Shown: one piece after another, positions 11,565 to 21,126 of the stretch
Layout: the number at the start of each line of letters is the position of its first letter
How positions within the stretch are numbered: position 1 is the stretch's first letter
Assembly (NCBI GenBank): GCA_016858145.1
Contig: JAEHOE010000098.1
Span: forward strand, 248,001 to 312,000
Length of the DNA stretch: 64,000 nt
Direction: 5' to 3'
Origin: Edaphochlamys debaryana
Taxonomy: Eukaryota; Chlorophyta; Chlorophyceae; Chlamydomonadales
Made by a program: the position numbers and the translations under genes
The notes under the pieces: generated by a model
What the model was told of the DNA's origin: nothing
What the model saw: the letters and a program-made list of their open reading frames with translations, nothing else
Databases searched by the model: none

Positions 11565-13431
11565 TTACACGCCCTCTACCGGCGCCGCGGCCGCCGCCTC
11601 CTCCGCCTCGATCCATGCCAGCACCTCCCCCGCCGCGGGGTTGTCATGCAGGTGTTGGGACCGCTGCACCCTCAGCTCCGCCGCCTCCCTCGCCGCCGCC
11701 CAGTCCACAGGGCAGCCCTCCGCCACCATCCAGCGGAGGGTGGACAGGTCAGCTCTGCCCACCACGGAAGCGAAGGCGCTCCCCCACGGCAGCCCCAGCC
11801 GCCGCAGCACCCGCAGCGTCCGCTCATCCCTGATCCCCGCAACATGAGCGTACGGCTTGCCGTCATCCTGAGGAGCGATGCCAGGAGGGGGCACAAGAGA
11901 CGGATGGGAGCTCAGCCTGGGCGGGTGATGTCAGCAGTCCGTGTCGCAGTGTGCGGAAGGCAGCAGAGGGCCCGCTGGGGTCGGGTGGATGCGACCTCGA
12001 CCGGGGAGCCCCGCTTGATTGGTGTGATCAGCCCCAGCCCCGGACAGCCCTCCCAGAAGCGCACCAACACTCCCCCAACCTTACCGGCTTGGGGCAGCCC
12101 CTCTGGTCCAGCCACTCGAGCGCCGCCTCGGAGCCGGAGCGGGCCGCAGCGCTCCAGCTCGACTCGCTGAAGGTGACACCGTACGAAGCGCCGTGCTCCG
12201 CTAAGAGCTCCATCGCCCCAACACAGCCCCCCAACGCCGCCGTGTTGAAACCCCATCTGTGTTCGGGGGCAAGGCCCTCCGCCGCAGGGTCCAGCACCTC
12301 TTCCCCGTACGTGTCGATCAGCCAGCGAAGGATAGGGAGGCCCTGGGAGCCGGCGAGCAGAGCGCTCCGCACCGTCTGTGCTCGCGGGAGGAGGGACCGA
12401 GTGACGAGCAGCTGGACGAGCTCGAGTGGGGCGTCGAGGCTAGAGTACGGCGGGTGCCTGTAACTGGCACCGGCATCCAGCATCCACCTCCCGGCCTCCA
12501 CACTGCCTGCAAGGATTGCTTATTTCAAGCTCTGTCCGTCGGGAACCCAGCCCCGCCCCCGCATCCACTCGAGGCGCTGCAGGGTCGTGGCGGGCGGGAG
12601 GCGTATGGCGGGACTGGCGGAGTGGATGCCAAACGTAAAGCCCCTGGCCAGCAGAAACTCCGCCTTGGCCTGCCAGTCCGGCGTGGGGCTGCCGACGGCG
12701 GCGGCTAATACTTTCTCCTCTGGCCGCAGCTGCTGTCCCCACTGCGCCCACATCTCCACAAGCACCTCGAGGCTGCAGCCCTCTGCCACGCCCTCCAGCA
12801 CTCTACCCTTATCGCTACTGCCCAGCTCCGCAGCTTGCGGCCTCAGCAGCTCCGCCAGCTCCGTGTGGCCGCCGCTGTAAGCTGCAGCAGCAGCAGCCCA
12901 GCTGCGCTCAGCCCCCTGAGCCAGGCACCACTCACACACGGCGCGGTGGCCCCCCTTGGCGGCGGCCTTCAGTGCCCTCCGCCGAGCATACGCCGACGCC
13001 GGGAGCAAACCGTTGATGAGAGCGCAGCACTCGAGGGCGCCTGCGCCTGCGGCAGCCTCCCGCGCTTCCTCAAGGGGCGGCGGGCAGCCCGCGGCCTGGA
13101 TGGCGACCTCCAGGTTGGCAACATCGCCGCTGGCCGCGACCAGGCACACCAGCTTTTGCCGCTGCTTGAGCGTGAGTTGCTTGCAGGACTCGGGAGAGAG
13201 CCAATGCTCCGCGAAGGCTCCGCGAGGTGCAGGTCGCGAGAGCAGCACGGATCGGACGGCGTCGCTGAACTGCTCCGAAGTCGCCTTGTCCACCAAACGG
13301 AGCGTGCAGGCCACGACATTGCGAGGCAGGAAGCTGGCCACGCGAGCTGCTATGCCAGGTAGCCATACAAAGATGTCAAACTGGTGCAGTGGTGCCGTGC
13401 CCACTCCGCCCCATGCGCTCCATGCACGCAT
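11565..13431 (-). pseudogene. F-box-like/ankyrin copy with single in-frame stop
   Basis: Exon 1 is 13431-12085 and exon 2 is 11867-11565, separated by a 217-bp GTAAGG...CTCAG intron. The ATG at 13431 precedes VWLPGIAARVASFLPRN and VACTLRLVDKATSEQF. The frame is broken once, by TAA at 12522-12520 in the linker PDGQSLK-stop-AILAGS. The same frame then continues through RWMLDAG ... AALEWLDQRGCPKP. Exon 2 (DDGKPYAHVAGIRDERTLRVL ... MVAEGCPVDWAAAREAAE) is complete and ends at a TAA lying within TGTAA. One substitution would explain the lesion. It may be a very young pseudogene, a truncated 303-residue protein, or a stop that is read through. Confidence 0.75.
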
Positions 13432-14401
13432 TTCCCCCCGGCCCCCCGCACGCGCAGACCCTGCGCACAGCCCCTCGACCCCATCGATGACTCCCCTCCA
13501 AGTTGTTTCGTTTTGTCATCACCCTCACTGCCCGCTGCGTGCGTCACGCACGGCATCGAGCGCGCCTGCGTGCGCCACCACGGACGGTGCACGTCTTGGT
13601 CGATAGCAAGGGGCTTGGCCGCACACGCCACTTGTGCTTCAGGCCTTGGCGGCCGCAGCTCTGTCCACTTGTGCCCTCGACACGTTCCCGCATGTCCTAC
13701 TCACGACGATACCGGTATGCATTCGTGACTTGTGTCCCCGAGCCCGTCACCAACTAGCTGCACCCAGGCTGCTGGGCCCCTGCCATGCATGGGGCGAGGG
13801 CGTTTCTTTGGAGGCACGCGGAGCTGGCGGGCAAGCGTGAAGCTTGCCTCGCAGGAAGGCCAAGAGGCCAAGAGGCCTACAGCTGCGACAGCAAGCAGGG
13901 CTCTGTCAGACGCCACACCATCATTCCATGATGAGAGACACCAACCAGCACACCAGGTCTAGATCCAGTTCCGCCATGCGCAGCCTCTGGACGGCCCCGT
14001 CCCGCCCGCCCCCCCAGGCGAACACGGCCCCTGCGAGCACAGAACCCCCCAGGCGAACCTGCACCTTGCAGGATCACCCCTTCGTCCGTCCCTCACGAGT
14101 CATGACTCTGACTCAGCCAACCTTGCGAGCCCGTGGCACGCTCCCCAACCCAACCCTTTTGCCAACCCCGGGAAGTCCCAGCCCCGACTTCCTGAGCAGG
14201 TATGCTCCTGCAGCCGTACTCCCTCATTTCTTGTGCCCCTGAGTCACGCAATCTTGCACGCTACGATCCGCTTCAGACAAGGCAAACCCAAGCAAGCGCA
14301 GTCATGTCATGCCATGTGTGTGTCTATTCACCACGAACCCTGCTCCTTCCCAACTTCTACTTCTTACCCCGTCAGGCCTTCCTGGCCCTGCGCACCCCCG
14401 G
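13432..14401. other. Intergenic with diverged repeats
   Basis: No gene is recognised. A short piece of the dispersed repeat core lies at 14023-14050. The stretch around 13780-13870 (CATGCATGGGGCG ... GCTTGCCTCGCAGGAAGG) resembles 20300-20380, suggesting that flanks of different array copies descend from a common duplicated spacer. Confidence 0.45.
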
Positions 14402-15261
14402 TCAAGGCTGTGCGGCAGCCGCAGCTGCCTCCTCTTGCACCCACGACAGAACTTCCTCTGCATCTGCCAAATCCCAGCGCTGCACCCGCTGCTCCGCCTC
14501 CTTCCTCGCCGCCGCCCAGTCCACGGGGCAGCCCTCCGCCACCATCCAGCGGAGGGTGCCGACGTCCGCTGTTCTGAGCACCGCTAATGCGAGGTCCGCT
14601 CCATACTAAAGCCGTCAGCGGTGTTGCCGTACATTCCATCGCGTACGGCCGATGCGAATGCGCCGTCTGCGCCAGAGGACTCGCCCCACGGCAGCCCCCG
14701 CCGCCGCAGCACCCGAATGTCGTGTTTCCGCGCAGCCACACAATGGGGTTGGCCGTCAGCCTGCGGACGCCAGGGTGGGTTGCAGGAGGCGGGTTAGGTG
14801 TTCGCTTGTGAGTGCCAAAGCGGCCGCCGGCTGAGGGCCTGGCCGAGGGATAGCGGATCGTGGAGAAGTCCTAGCCGACAGGGTGCACGATCAAGGAGGC
14901 AACCCCATTGCTTGGAGCCTAGAGCAGTGTTGGCCTCCCCACCTTGCACCGTCCCCAACCTCACCGGCTTGGGGCAGCCCCTCTGGTCCAGCCACTCGAG
15001 CGCCGCCTCACAGCCGGAGCGGGCCGCCACACTCCAGCTCGACTCGCGCGTGAAGCCCTCTGGAGAAGCCCTCCCAGCCCCACCCACCGGCCGAGGGCAG
15101 CCCCTCTGGTCCAGCCAATCCAGTGCCGCCTCACAGCCGGAGCGGGCCGCAGCGCGCCAGCTCCAATTGCTGAAGGTCAGCCCGTACGCCTCGCCGTGCT
15201 CCAGTACAAAGGCCATGGCCTCCACGCAGCCCCCAAACGCCGCCGACGCCAGCCGACGGTC
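14402..15261 (-). pseudogene. 5'-truncated F-box/ankyrin copy with internal duplication
   Basis: Only the end of exon 1 and the last exon remain. Exon 1 sequence begins around 15261 with LASAAFGGCVEAMAFVLEHG. It then contains the module AARSGCEAAL(D/E)WLDQRGCP(R/K)P twice in a row, the first copy followed by a donor-like GTGGGT, and ends at 14965. The last exon starts at 14760 (ADGQPHCVAARKHDIRVL) but reaches TAG at about 14584 after SMERTSH. The usual TLRWMVAEGCPVDWAAARKEAEQR lies beyond in another frame and ends at 14402. The F-box half is absent, and a fragment of the phosphoribosyltransferase gene lies just to the right, so a rearrangement breakpoint is likely near 15.27 kb. Confidence 0.75.
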
Positions 15262-17282
15262 TGTCGTACGGGCAGCGGAGCAACGGGGCGTGGCGTCAGG
15301 AAGGTGGCCCTGATCCAAAGCCGCGATCCCTACATGCCAGACCGCGGCTGCACCCTACGTTCCGCGGGGAAGCCGGTGACAGTCCCGCCAGGTGCAAAGT
15401 GACCACCCGCCGCCACCACACGGACCCTGCATGTCGTACACCACCATCCCTATCCCGGCCTGCTGTCCCGCTCCACCCACATCCCAGGATCCTTGCCAAC
15501 CCCCAACCGCCCAACCGCCAACCGCCGGTACCGCCCCCACCTGGATGGGCAGCGACTTGCCGCACTTCTGTTTGAGGAAGGTGCGGAGCATGCGGGCGGG
15601 GATGAAGCCGCCTGGGGGGGGTGAGGGCGACGGGGGCGTGCATGCGGGCGGGAATGAAGCCGCCTCAAGAGGTTGCGGCCAGGGGACAGGGGTGCAAGGG
15701 AACTGGGCCGGGGAAGCGCAACCCGACGGAACCCAGTCAAGGCCTATTGTTGGAGGCCCACCCAAACCTGGCATCCTGCCCATACTCGTTGCAGTCTACC
15801 CCGGCCGGCTACCGCTAATCCCTCTCGGTGGGTTAATATTTGGGCCACCAGGCTTCTGAGTACCGGTTATGACCCCTCCCGAGCCCGTACAGCGGGGCAG
15901 CAGTTGCAAAACGCTTCACGTTCCAAGTTGCCCGGCCTCACCCGATCCGAAAGCCATGATCCGGCTCGGGTTTAACCGCTCGTACACATTCTTCGCGGAC
16001 ACCCAGTCCGAAATGGCCTGGCAGTTTGCGCGGCTGGAGGGGAGGAAGGGGAGGGGACGTGCCACGGTGACTGAGGCCAGGGGGGGGACCGTGGGGTGAG
16101 AGTCGACTCGGGAGTGCACCTTGAGCGGGCCAGACACGGTACCGTAATAGCCAGGATGCTTGGCCGCACCTGCCTGCTCTTCGGTCTCCCCCTCTACACA
16201 TTTCTCCTCCCCCTGCCAGGACCCACCCGGTGGGGTGGCGGCTGTGTGCATTCCCACCAGCAGCCCCAGGGGCAGCGGCGGGGAGGGGAGCGCCTGGGGG
16301 GATGAGGGCGGGGGCAAAGGCAGGGACAGGTGTGAGGGTGGGGAGACCAGGAGTGCCTGGTGCACACGACTATGCGCCCTCCGCCCCGACCCCCGTGCAT
16401 CTCGAAGACAGCAGCGGCAGGCTCAGCTCAACACCCTTCCGCGTTTCTCCGTGCCCCTTCCCCTCCATCGTTCATGGGTGCCCTCTCCCCTCTCGCCCCC
16501 TCCCCCTCTCACCCTCCTCCTCCTGGGTGGTGCTAGCCTCGAGGGCCTCAAAGGCATGCAGCTCGGGGGTAGCTCCCAGCGCCGTACCGGTACGTCACAA
16601 TTGCCCGCAAAAACAGTAGTGTTGTACCCCCCCTTCATCTCCACATCCCTTGTATGCACCCGGTAGGGGCTGCAAGCCGCACCCCGAGCTGGCCCCACGC
16701 AAGACACAACGGAAGGCAGCCGCTCGACGACCGGCTCCCTCTCCCACGTACTAGCATAACCTTGCAACCCTGCCGATCCTCTTTCAACCTGCCAACGCGC
16801 CAACTGCGCACGCCATCACCACCACCACCACCACCACCGCCGCCACCGCCACAACAGCAAGGCCTGCAGTAACACCCCGCCCGGTGAGCCATAAGCGTAG
16901 TCCGGTGAGCGCATCCTGGAGTCCGCACAGGCCACGCCAAGCAAAGCAATGCCTTGCCGCCTCACTCCTCGACAGCACATGTCCTAAGCAGCCCTGCCAT
17001 CCGCGTGTGCTCTCTGCCCCGGCCTTGCCCCTCGAATGCACCCATGGCCCAACACATCACCACGCCACCCATGAGGGCAGTCCGCCCCCCACGGACCTCC
17101 TGTGTCGACCACACGCCAGCACTACCACCTGACACACTTCCACACCCAGCCCCACGGGCCTTCTCTGACCCGCGCCCCCGTGCGCCCGACGGCCTTGCGG
17201 TGACCGCCTGCTCTACCTCTACCCCGACCTAGCGACACGGTTCCTCATCCGCCACATCGCCGTGGCAGTGCTGCGCCGCCAC
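15262..17282. other. Mostly non-coding stretch around the PRTase fragment
   Basis: Apart from the PRTase fragment (15541-16029) no gene is recognised. A CCA/CCG triplet run lies at about 16814-16851. The stretch is C/G-rich, with overlapping chance frames on both strands. Confidence 0.4.
15541..16029 (-). pseudogene. Fragment of xanthine-guanine PRTase-like gene (exons 2 and 3)
   Basis: The minus strand carries two exons matching the complete gene at 24.3-27.2 kb. The first (about 16029-15942) reads CQAISDWVSAKNVYERL then NPSRIMAFGSG with a GTGAGG donor, clearly paralogous to QAIADCVAEQQVYESF and IIAIGSG but diverged. The second (15611-15541) reads GGFIPARMLRTFLKQKCGK and SLPIQ and is identical at the DNA level to exon 3 of the complete gene, including its intron flanks. 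No other exons were found nearby. The first ~22 bases of the exon are repeated again at 15645-15666. It cannot encode a PRTase alone. Confidence 0.75.
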
Positions 17283-19018
17283 CTAGCGCGGGGTGCCCAG
17301 GGGCGCGCTCTGACTCACGCCATTGGAGGACTCCGGGCAAGGCAGCCCCAGCCGCCGCAGCACCCCCAGCGTCCGGGCATCCCCGCTCTTGGCCCCCACG
17401 AATGACTTGCCGTCGGCCTGTGCATTGGGCGGCGAGGACCCACTGGAGTGAATGCACGTTGGTGCAACACGGTGTGCAATACTGCCCGGCCTCAAACCAC
17501 ACATACACCTAAGCCGTGGCGCCTTGCTCTGTGCTGTGAGCCCAGAACCTGGACCCCGACATCTCTTCCACAGTCCCGGCCTACGTTGCGCCGCTCACGG
17601 CTAACCACGACCCCAGCCCCTGGCCTGCCTCCCAGCAGTGCCCCAACTCACCGGCTTGGGGCAGCCCCTCTGGTCCAGCCACTCGAGCGCCGCCTCACAG
17701 CCGGAGCGGGCCACCACACTCCAGCTCGACTCGCCGAAGGCCAGCCCGTACGCCGCACCGTGCTCCAGTACAAACTCCATCATCTCCACGCAGCCGCCGC
17801 CGCCTCGTCAAAGCCCCATGCCTCCCATGGTTGAAGGCCCTCCGCCCTAGGGTTCAGCACCTCCGCTCCGTACGTCTCCACCAGCCAGTGGAGGGCGGGC
17901 AGGCCCTGGGAGCCGGCCCAAAGAGCGCGCTGCACACCCTGGGCCGGCGCGATGTGGCCCCGCGTAACGAGCAGCTGAACCACCTCGAGCGGGGCCAGCT
18001 CACAGAGGTTGTACGGTGTTGAAACGTGCTGTCCGCCCACGCCAGCATCCAGCAGCCACCTGACTCCCTCAAGACTGCCTGCACGGAGCGCTTCCTCCAG
18101 GCTCTGTTGCCCGGGAGCCCAGCCCCGCCCCCGCATCCACTCGAGGCGCTGCAAGACCCTCCCGGGTGGGAGGAGAACAGCGTGCTCTGCGGAGCGAGAG
18201 GCAAGCCTCAGCCCGTTAGCGAGCAGGAACTCTGCCTTGGCCTGCCAGTCGGGCGTGGGGCTGCCGACGGCGGCGGAGAGCACTCTGCCGTCTGGCCGCA
18301 GCTGCTGTCCCCACTCCGCCCACAGCCCCTGGAGTACCTCAAGGCTGCAGCCCTCTGCTGCGCCCGCCAACACTTTAAGCCTATTGTAGTCACGAGGCTC
18401 CCCAGCCTCTACCCTCAGCAGCTCCGCCAGCTCCGTGTGGCCGCCGCTGTAAGCTTCGGCGACGGGCCGCCAGCTCGGCTCGGACCCGTTCGCCAGGCAC
18501 CACTCGCACAGCGCGCGGTGACCCCCCTTGGCGGCGACGTGCAAGGGGTGACTCTCGTGCAGCGGCCTATCCCAACCGTCAGCCGACAGCTGGAGCAGTC
18601 CGAGTAGGTACTGGTAGCACTCGAGGGCGCCGGCGCCTGCGGCGGCCTCGAGCGCTTGCCGGGGTGGCGTGCATCCGGCAGCCTGGATGGCGACCTTGAG
18701 GTTGGCCACATCGCCGCTGGCCGCGACCAGGCACACAAGCTTCTGCCTCTGCTGTAGGTTGAGGTACCTGCAGGCCACAGGAGCAAGCCAGTGCTCCGAG
18801 AAGGCCCAGCGAGGAGCAGGCCGCGACAGCTGCACCGTGCGGATGTCGCTGAACTGCTCCGAGGTCGCCTGGTCCAGGAGCCGGAGAGTGCATGCCACGA
18901 CATTGCCAGACAGCAAGCTGGCTACACGAGCCGCTATCTCCGGGAGCCAGACGTTGGCAGCATGCAATCCGGGCAGTTTAGCAGGCCCCACGCCAGGCGA
19001 CTGCTCACGCTCCATCAA
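17283..19018 (-). pseudogene. F-box-like/ankyrin copy with frameshift and truncated tail
   Basis: The ATG at 19018 (MMEREQSPGVG...) leads into VWLPEIAARVASLLSGN and about 400 clean residues of repeats, including a small insertion (HESHPLHVAAKGG). Near 17797 the run GCGGCGGCGGCTGCG has four bases fewer than the 29.5-kb copy, shifting the frame at GFDEAA. The remaining GC-(V)EMMEFVLEHG ... AALEWLDQRGCPKP is in another frame up to the donor at 17652/17651. Exon 2 (17417-17283) has ADGKSFVGAKSGDARTLGVL and then stops early (LGTPR-stop), without the GCPVDWAAAREAAEE segment all other copies have. Frameshift plus missing tail argue for a pseudogene. The deletion sits in a GC triplet run, where assembly errors are also common. 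Confidence 0.75.
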
Positions 19019-20979
19019 GGCTGGCCATCAAATACTGCGTCCTGATGCGTGGGTGTGCCTAAGTGTTCGCGCGGTTCAGTGCTTGGCCTCGCTGGGGTTT
19101 AGTGCAGCCTTCGGGCGCGAGCGTCAACGACCTCAGCATGTAAAGCTTATCGCTGGTTGCAGCGTGGTATGTTGACTCCGGGCTGGGAAGCCTGGGAACG
19201 TGTGATCGCCACTGGTCCGGCACTGGCGCCGGGTCGACGTCGGGTCTCGGCAGGTCTCAGCCCCTCTCAGCCTGCCCTGCCTGTGCCCTGCCGAGCCCTG
19301 CCCACGCATGCCCACAACTCCCCCCTCCCCTCCCCCGCCCACACCTTCCCCCGGGCCCCGGCGTTCGACCAGCAGAGGTTCAGGGGCCGCCATCGGCATA
19401 CCCCTCGATGCCTCGAACCCACTGACCCCCGCCCCACCTCCTCCGCCCCTCGTGAGGCGGTCAACCCGCGGAGGATCGTGACAACATGGACCAGAGCTCC
19501 CGATTCGACTGCTCCCGATAGCGGTTTCACAAGCGCTAAACGCCACGCCTTCTCGACCGCTGGACGCGAAAGCCCGTGCGACCTCAAGCCGTGGTGCCCT
19601 GCACACACCACTCCATCAAGGGCCGAACGTGCAGGCCTCAACTCATGACTTGCGTTGTCTTGCCTCTTCTGCTGCCCGCCCATGGACCATGGCCCCCTCC
19701 CCACCTCACTTTGATCACAGTGGGCCAACGTGAGCACGCTAGCGGGACTGGCGGCCGCCTGCACGCACAACACCGGAGGCCTCGACACCAGGAGCCAGGA
19801 AAGTACCGTTTGCGCGCGCGGCTGCCCCTAGGTTAGCCCCTGCCTCGGCGATGCGCGTTGCTGGCACCCCGCCTTCTTCTCTCGCGTTGCGGCAGCGGCT
19901 ACAACGACGCGTTCAGCTGCATCCCCCGTCGTCGTCCGGACTACGCTGCACGGCCCCTGCGAGCACAGAAACCCCCTCCCCACCTCACAGCCCCCCCTGC
20001 CGCAACGCTCGTCTCCTACACCGCCCAGAGATAATGCTTGACAGAGCTTGAGGCGCAGGGCAGTTTACCCTAGCTCGCCTGCAGGCCCAGCCACGCCCAG
20101 CCTGGGCCCACCACCCCATCGTGGCGCAAGGAGAGCCAGCCCTCGGCAGCCGCTGCCGCCTCGCCACCAGACTGGCTCCCACGCAGCCCCTCTTGATTGC
20201 CTCCAGGTTGCAGCCGCTCCCCGCTTACTGCTTGCCACGCGTCCATTCACAACCCCTGCCTATCCACCGGCCCCCACCCAGCCGCTGGGGCCAAGCTGCT
20301 GCAGCCAAGCATGCATGGGGCGCCGGCGGTGGGGGCCCAAGCGCGAAGGTCAGGGAGCTTGCCTCGCCAGGAAGGTAGGGCAAGAGCGGGGCTTGAGAGT
20401 TGCCACACATTCCCACCTCAGTGAGACGTTAACAAGGAATCTACGCCCACACCGAGCGTCACAAAAACAGCTACAGTTTCGTTGAAGGTCCAGATCCAGT
20501 CACCAGCCGGGGAAAGCCACTTTGCGAGACGAGTACGCTAGGGTACCCCCTATGTCTTCTAACCCCCTCTTCACCTGCCTACCCGTATCCGTCACACCAA
20601 CTGGACGCGGCCCGCAGTGGCTCAGCCTGGCAACACCCTCTTGAAGCAGGCAACACCTTGCCAGCCTGTAGCAAGCAGGCCCAACCCAGATCAGCGCACT
20701 ACCTCGCAGAGGCCGGACCTCGCAGCTCCAGTCACCCTAGGCCAACCTCAGCCAAGCCCGCGCACCCTCGGCAAGTAAATGTCCAAGCCTCCAGTCGTGC
20801 GCTCCCATCAGTTCCTTCTCCCCCAAACCCCATCCGCCCACGCAAATAAGGCGTCACTCGCCAATAAGAAACCGCCCTCCACCTACTCCACCCCTAAGTG
20901 ATCACCTCTAACTCATCCACACGGCGAGGCCGCTTGTCCACCATGCACTGATTCTCGCCCCGGCGGCCCTTCGAGGCCT
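19019..20979. other. Intergenic with dispersed repeat copy
   Basis: This is a 2-kb spacer upstream of the 17.3-19.0 kb copy. It contains a shortened copy of the dispersed repeat at 19910-19978 and a segment around 20300-20380 resembling 13780-13870. No gene is recognised. Confidence 0.45.
19910..19978. repeat. Dispersed intergenic repeat, copy 3 (short)
   Basis: It has the CGTTCAGCTGCATCCCCC, GTCGTCCGGACTACGCTG and CACGGCCCCTGCGAGCACAG blocks in the same order as at 10436 and 23616. It lacks their first ~50 bases and one CGT unit. Confidence 0.65.
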
Positions 20980-21124
20980 AGCGCGTGTGGGCGAGAGGCT
21001 GTGCGGCGGCGGCGGCGGCTGCCTGCTCCTCAACCGACGCCAGAACCTCCTCCGCAGCTGCCCAGCAGCTGACGTGCACCCTCCGCCGCCGCCTTCCTCG
21101 CCTCCGCCCCGTCCACGGGGCAGC
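20980..21124 (-). pseudogene. Relic of last-exon tail, tandem to the next copy
   Basis: Minus-strand sequence reads CCPVDGAEARKAAAEGARQLL and then a Glu-Glu-Val-Leu-Ala-Ser-like end with an Ala/Gly-rich tail. It parallels the end of the last exon of the adjacent copy (21528-21127: VAEGYPVYWAAARKAAEERRR ... LALAEEVLTWVAEQ). It begins right where that exon ends, so it looks like a small tandem duplication of the exon 3' end that has decayed. Confidence 0.6.
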
Positions 21125-21126
21125 AC

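Noticed and set aside
12500..12560. A 40-nt intron (GTTCCC...TTGCAG) hiding the TAA at 12522-12520
   Set aside because: Far shorter than any other intron in the window and the homologous sequence is coding in intact copies.
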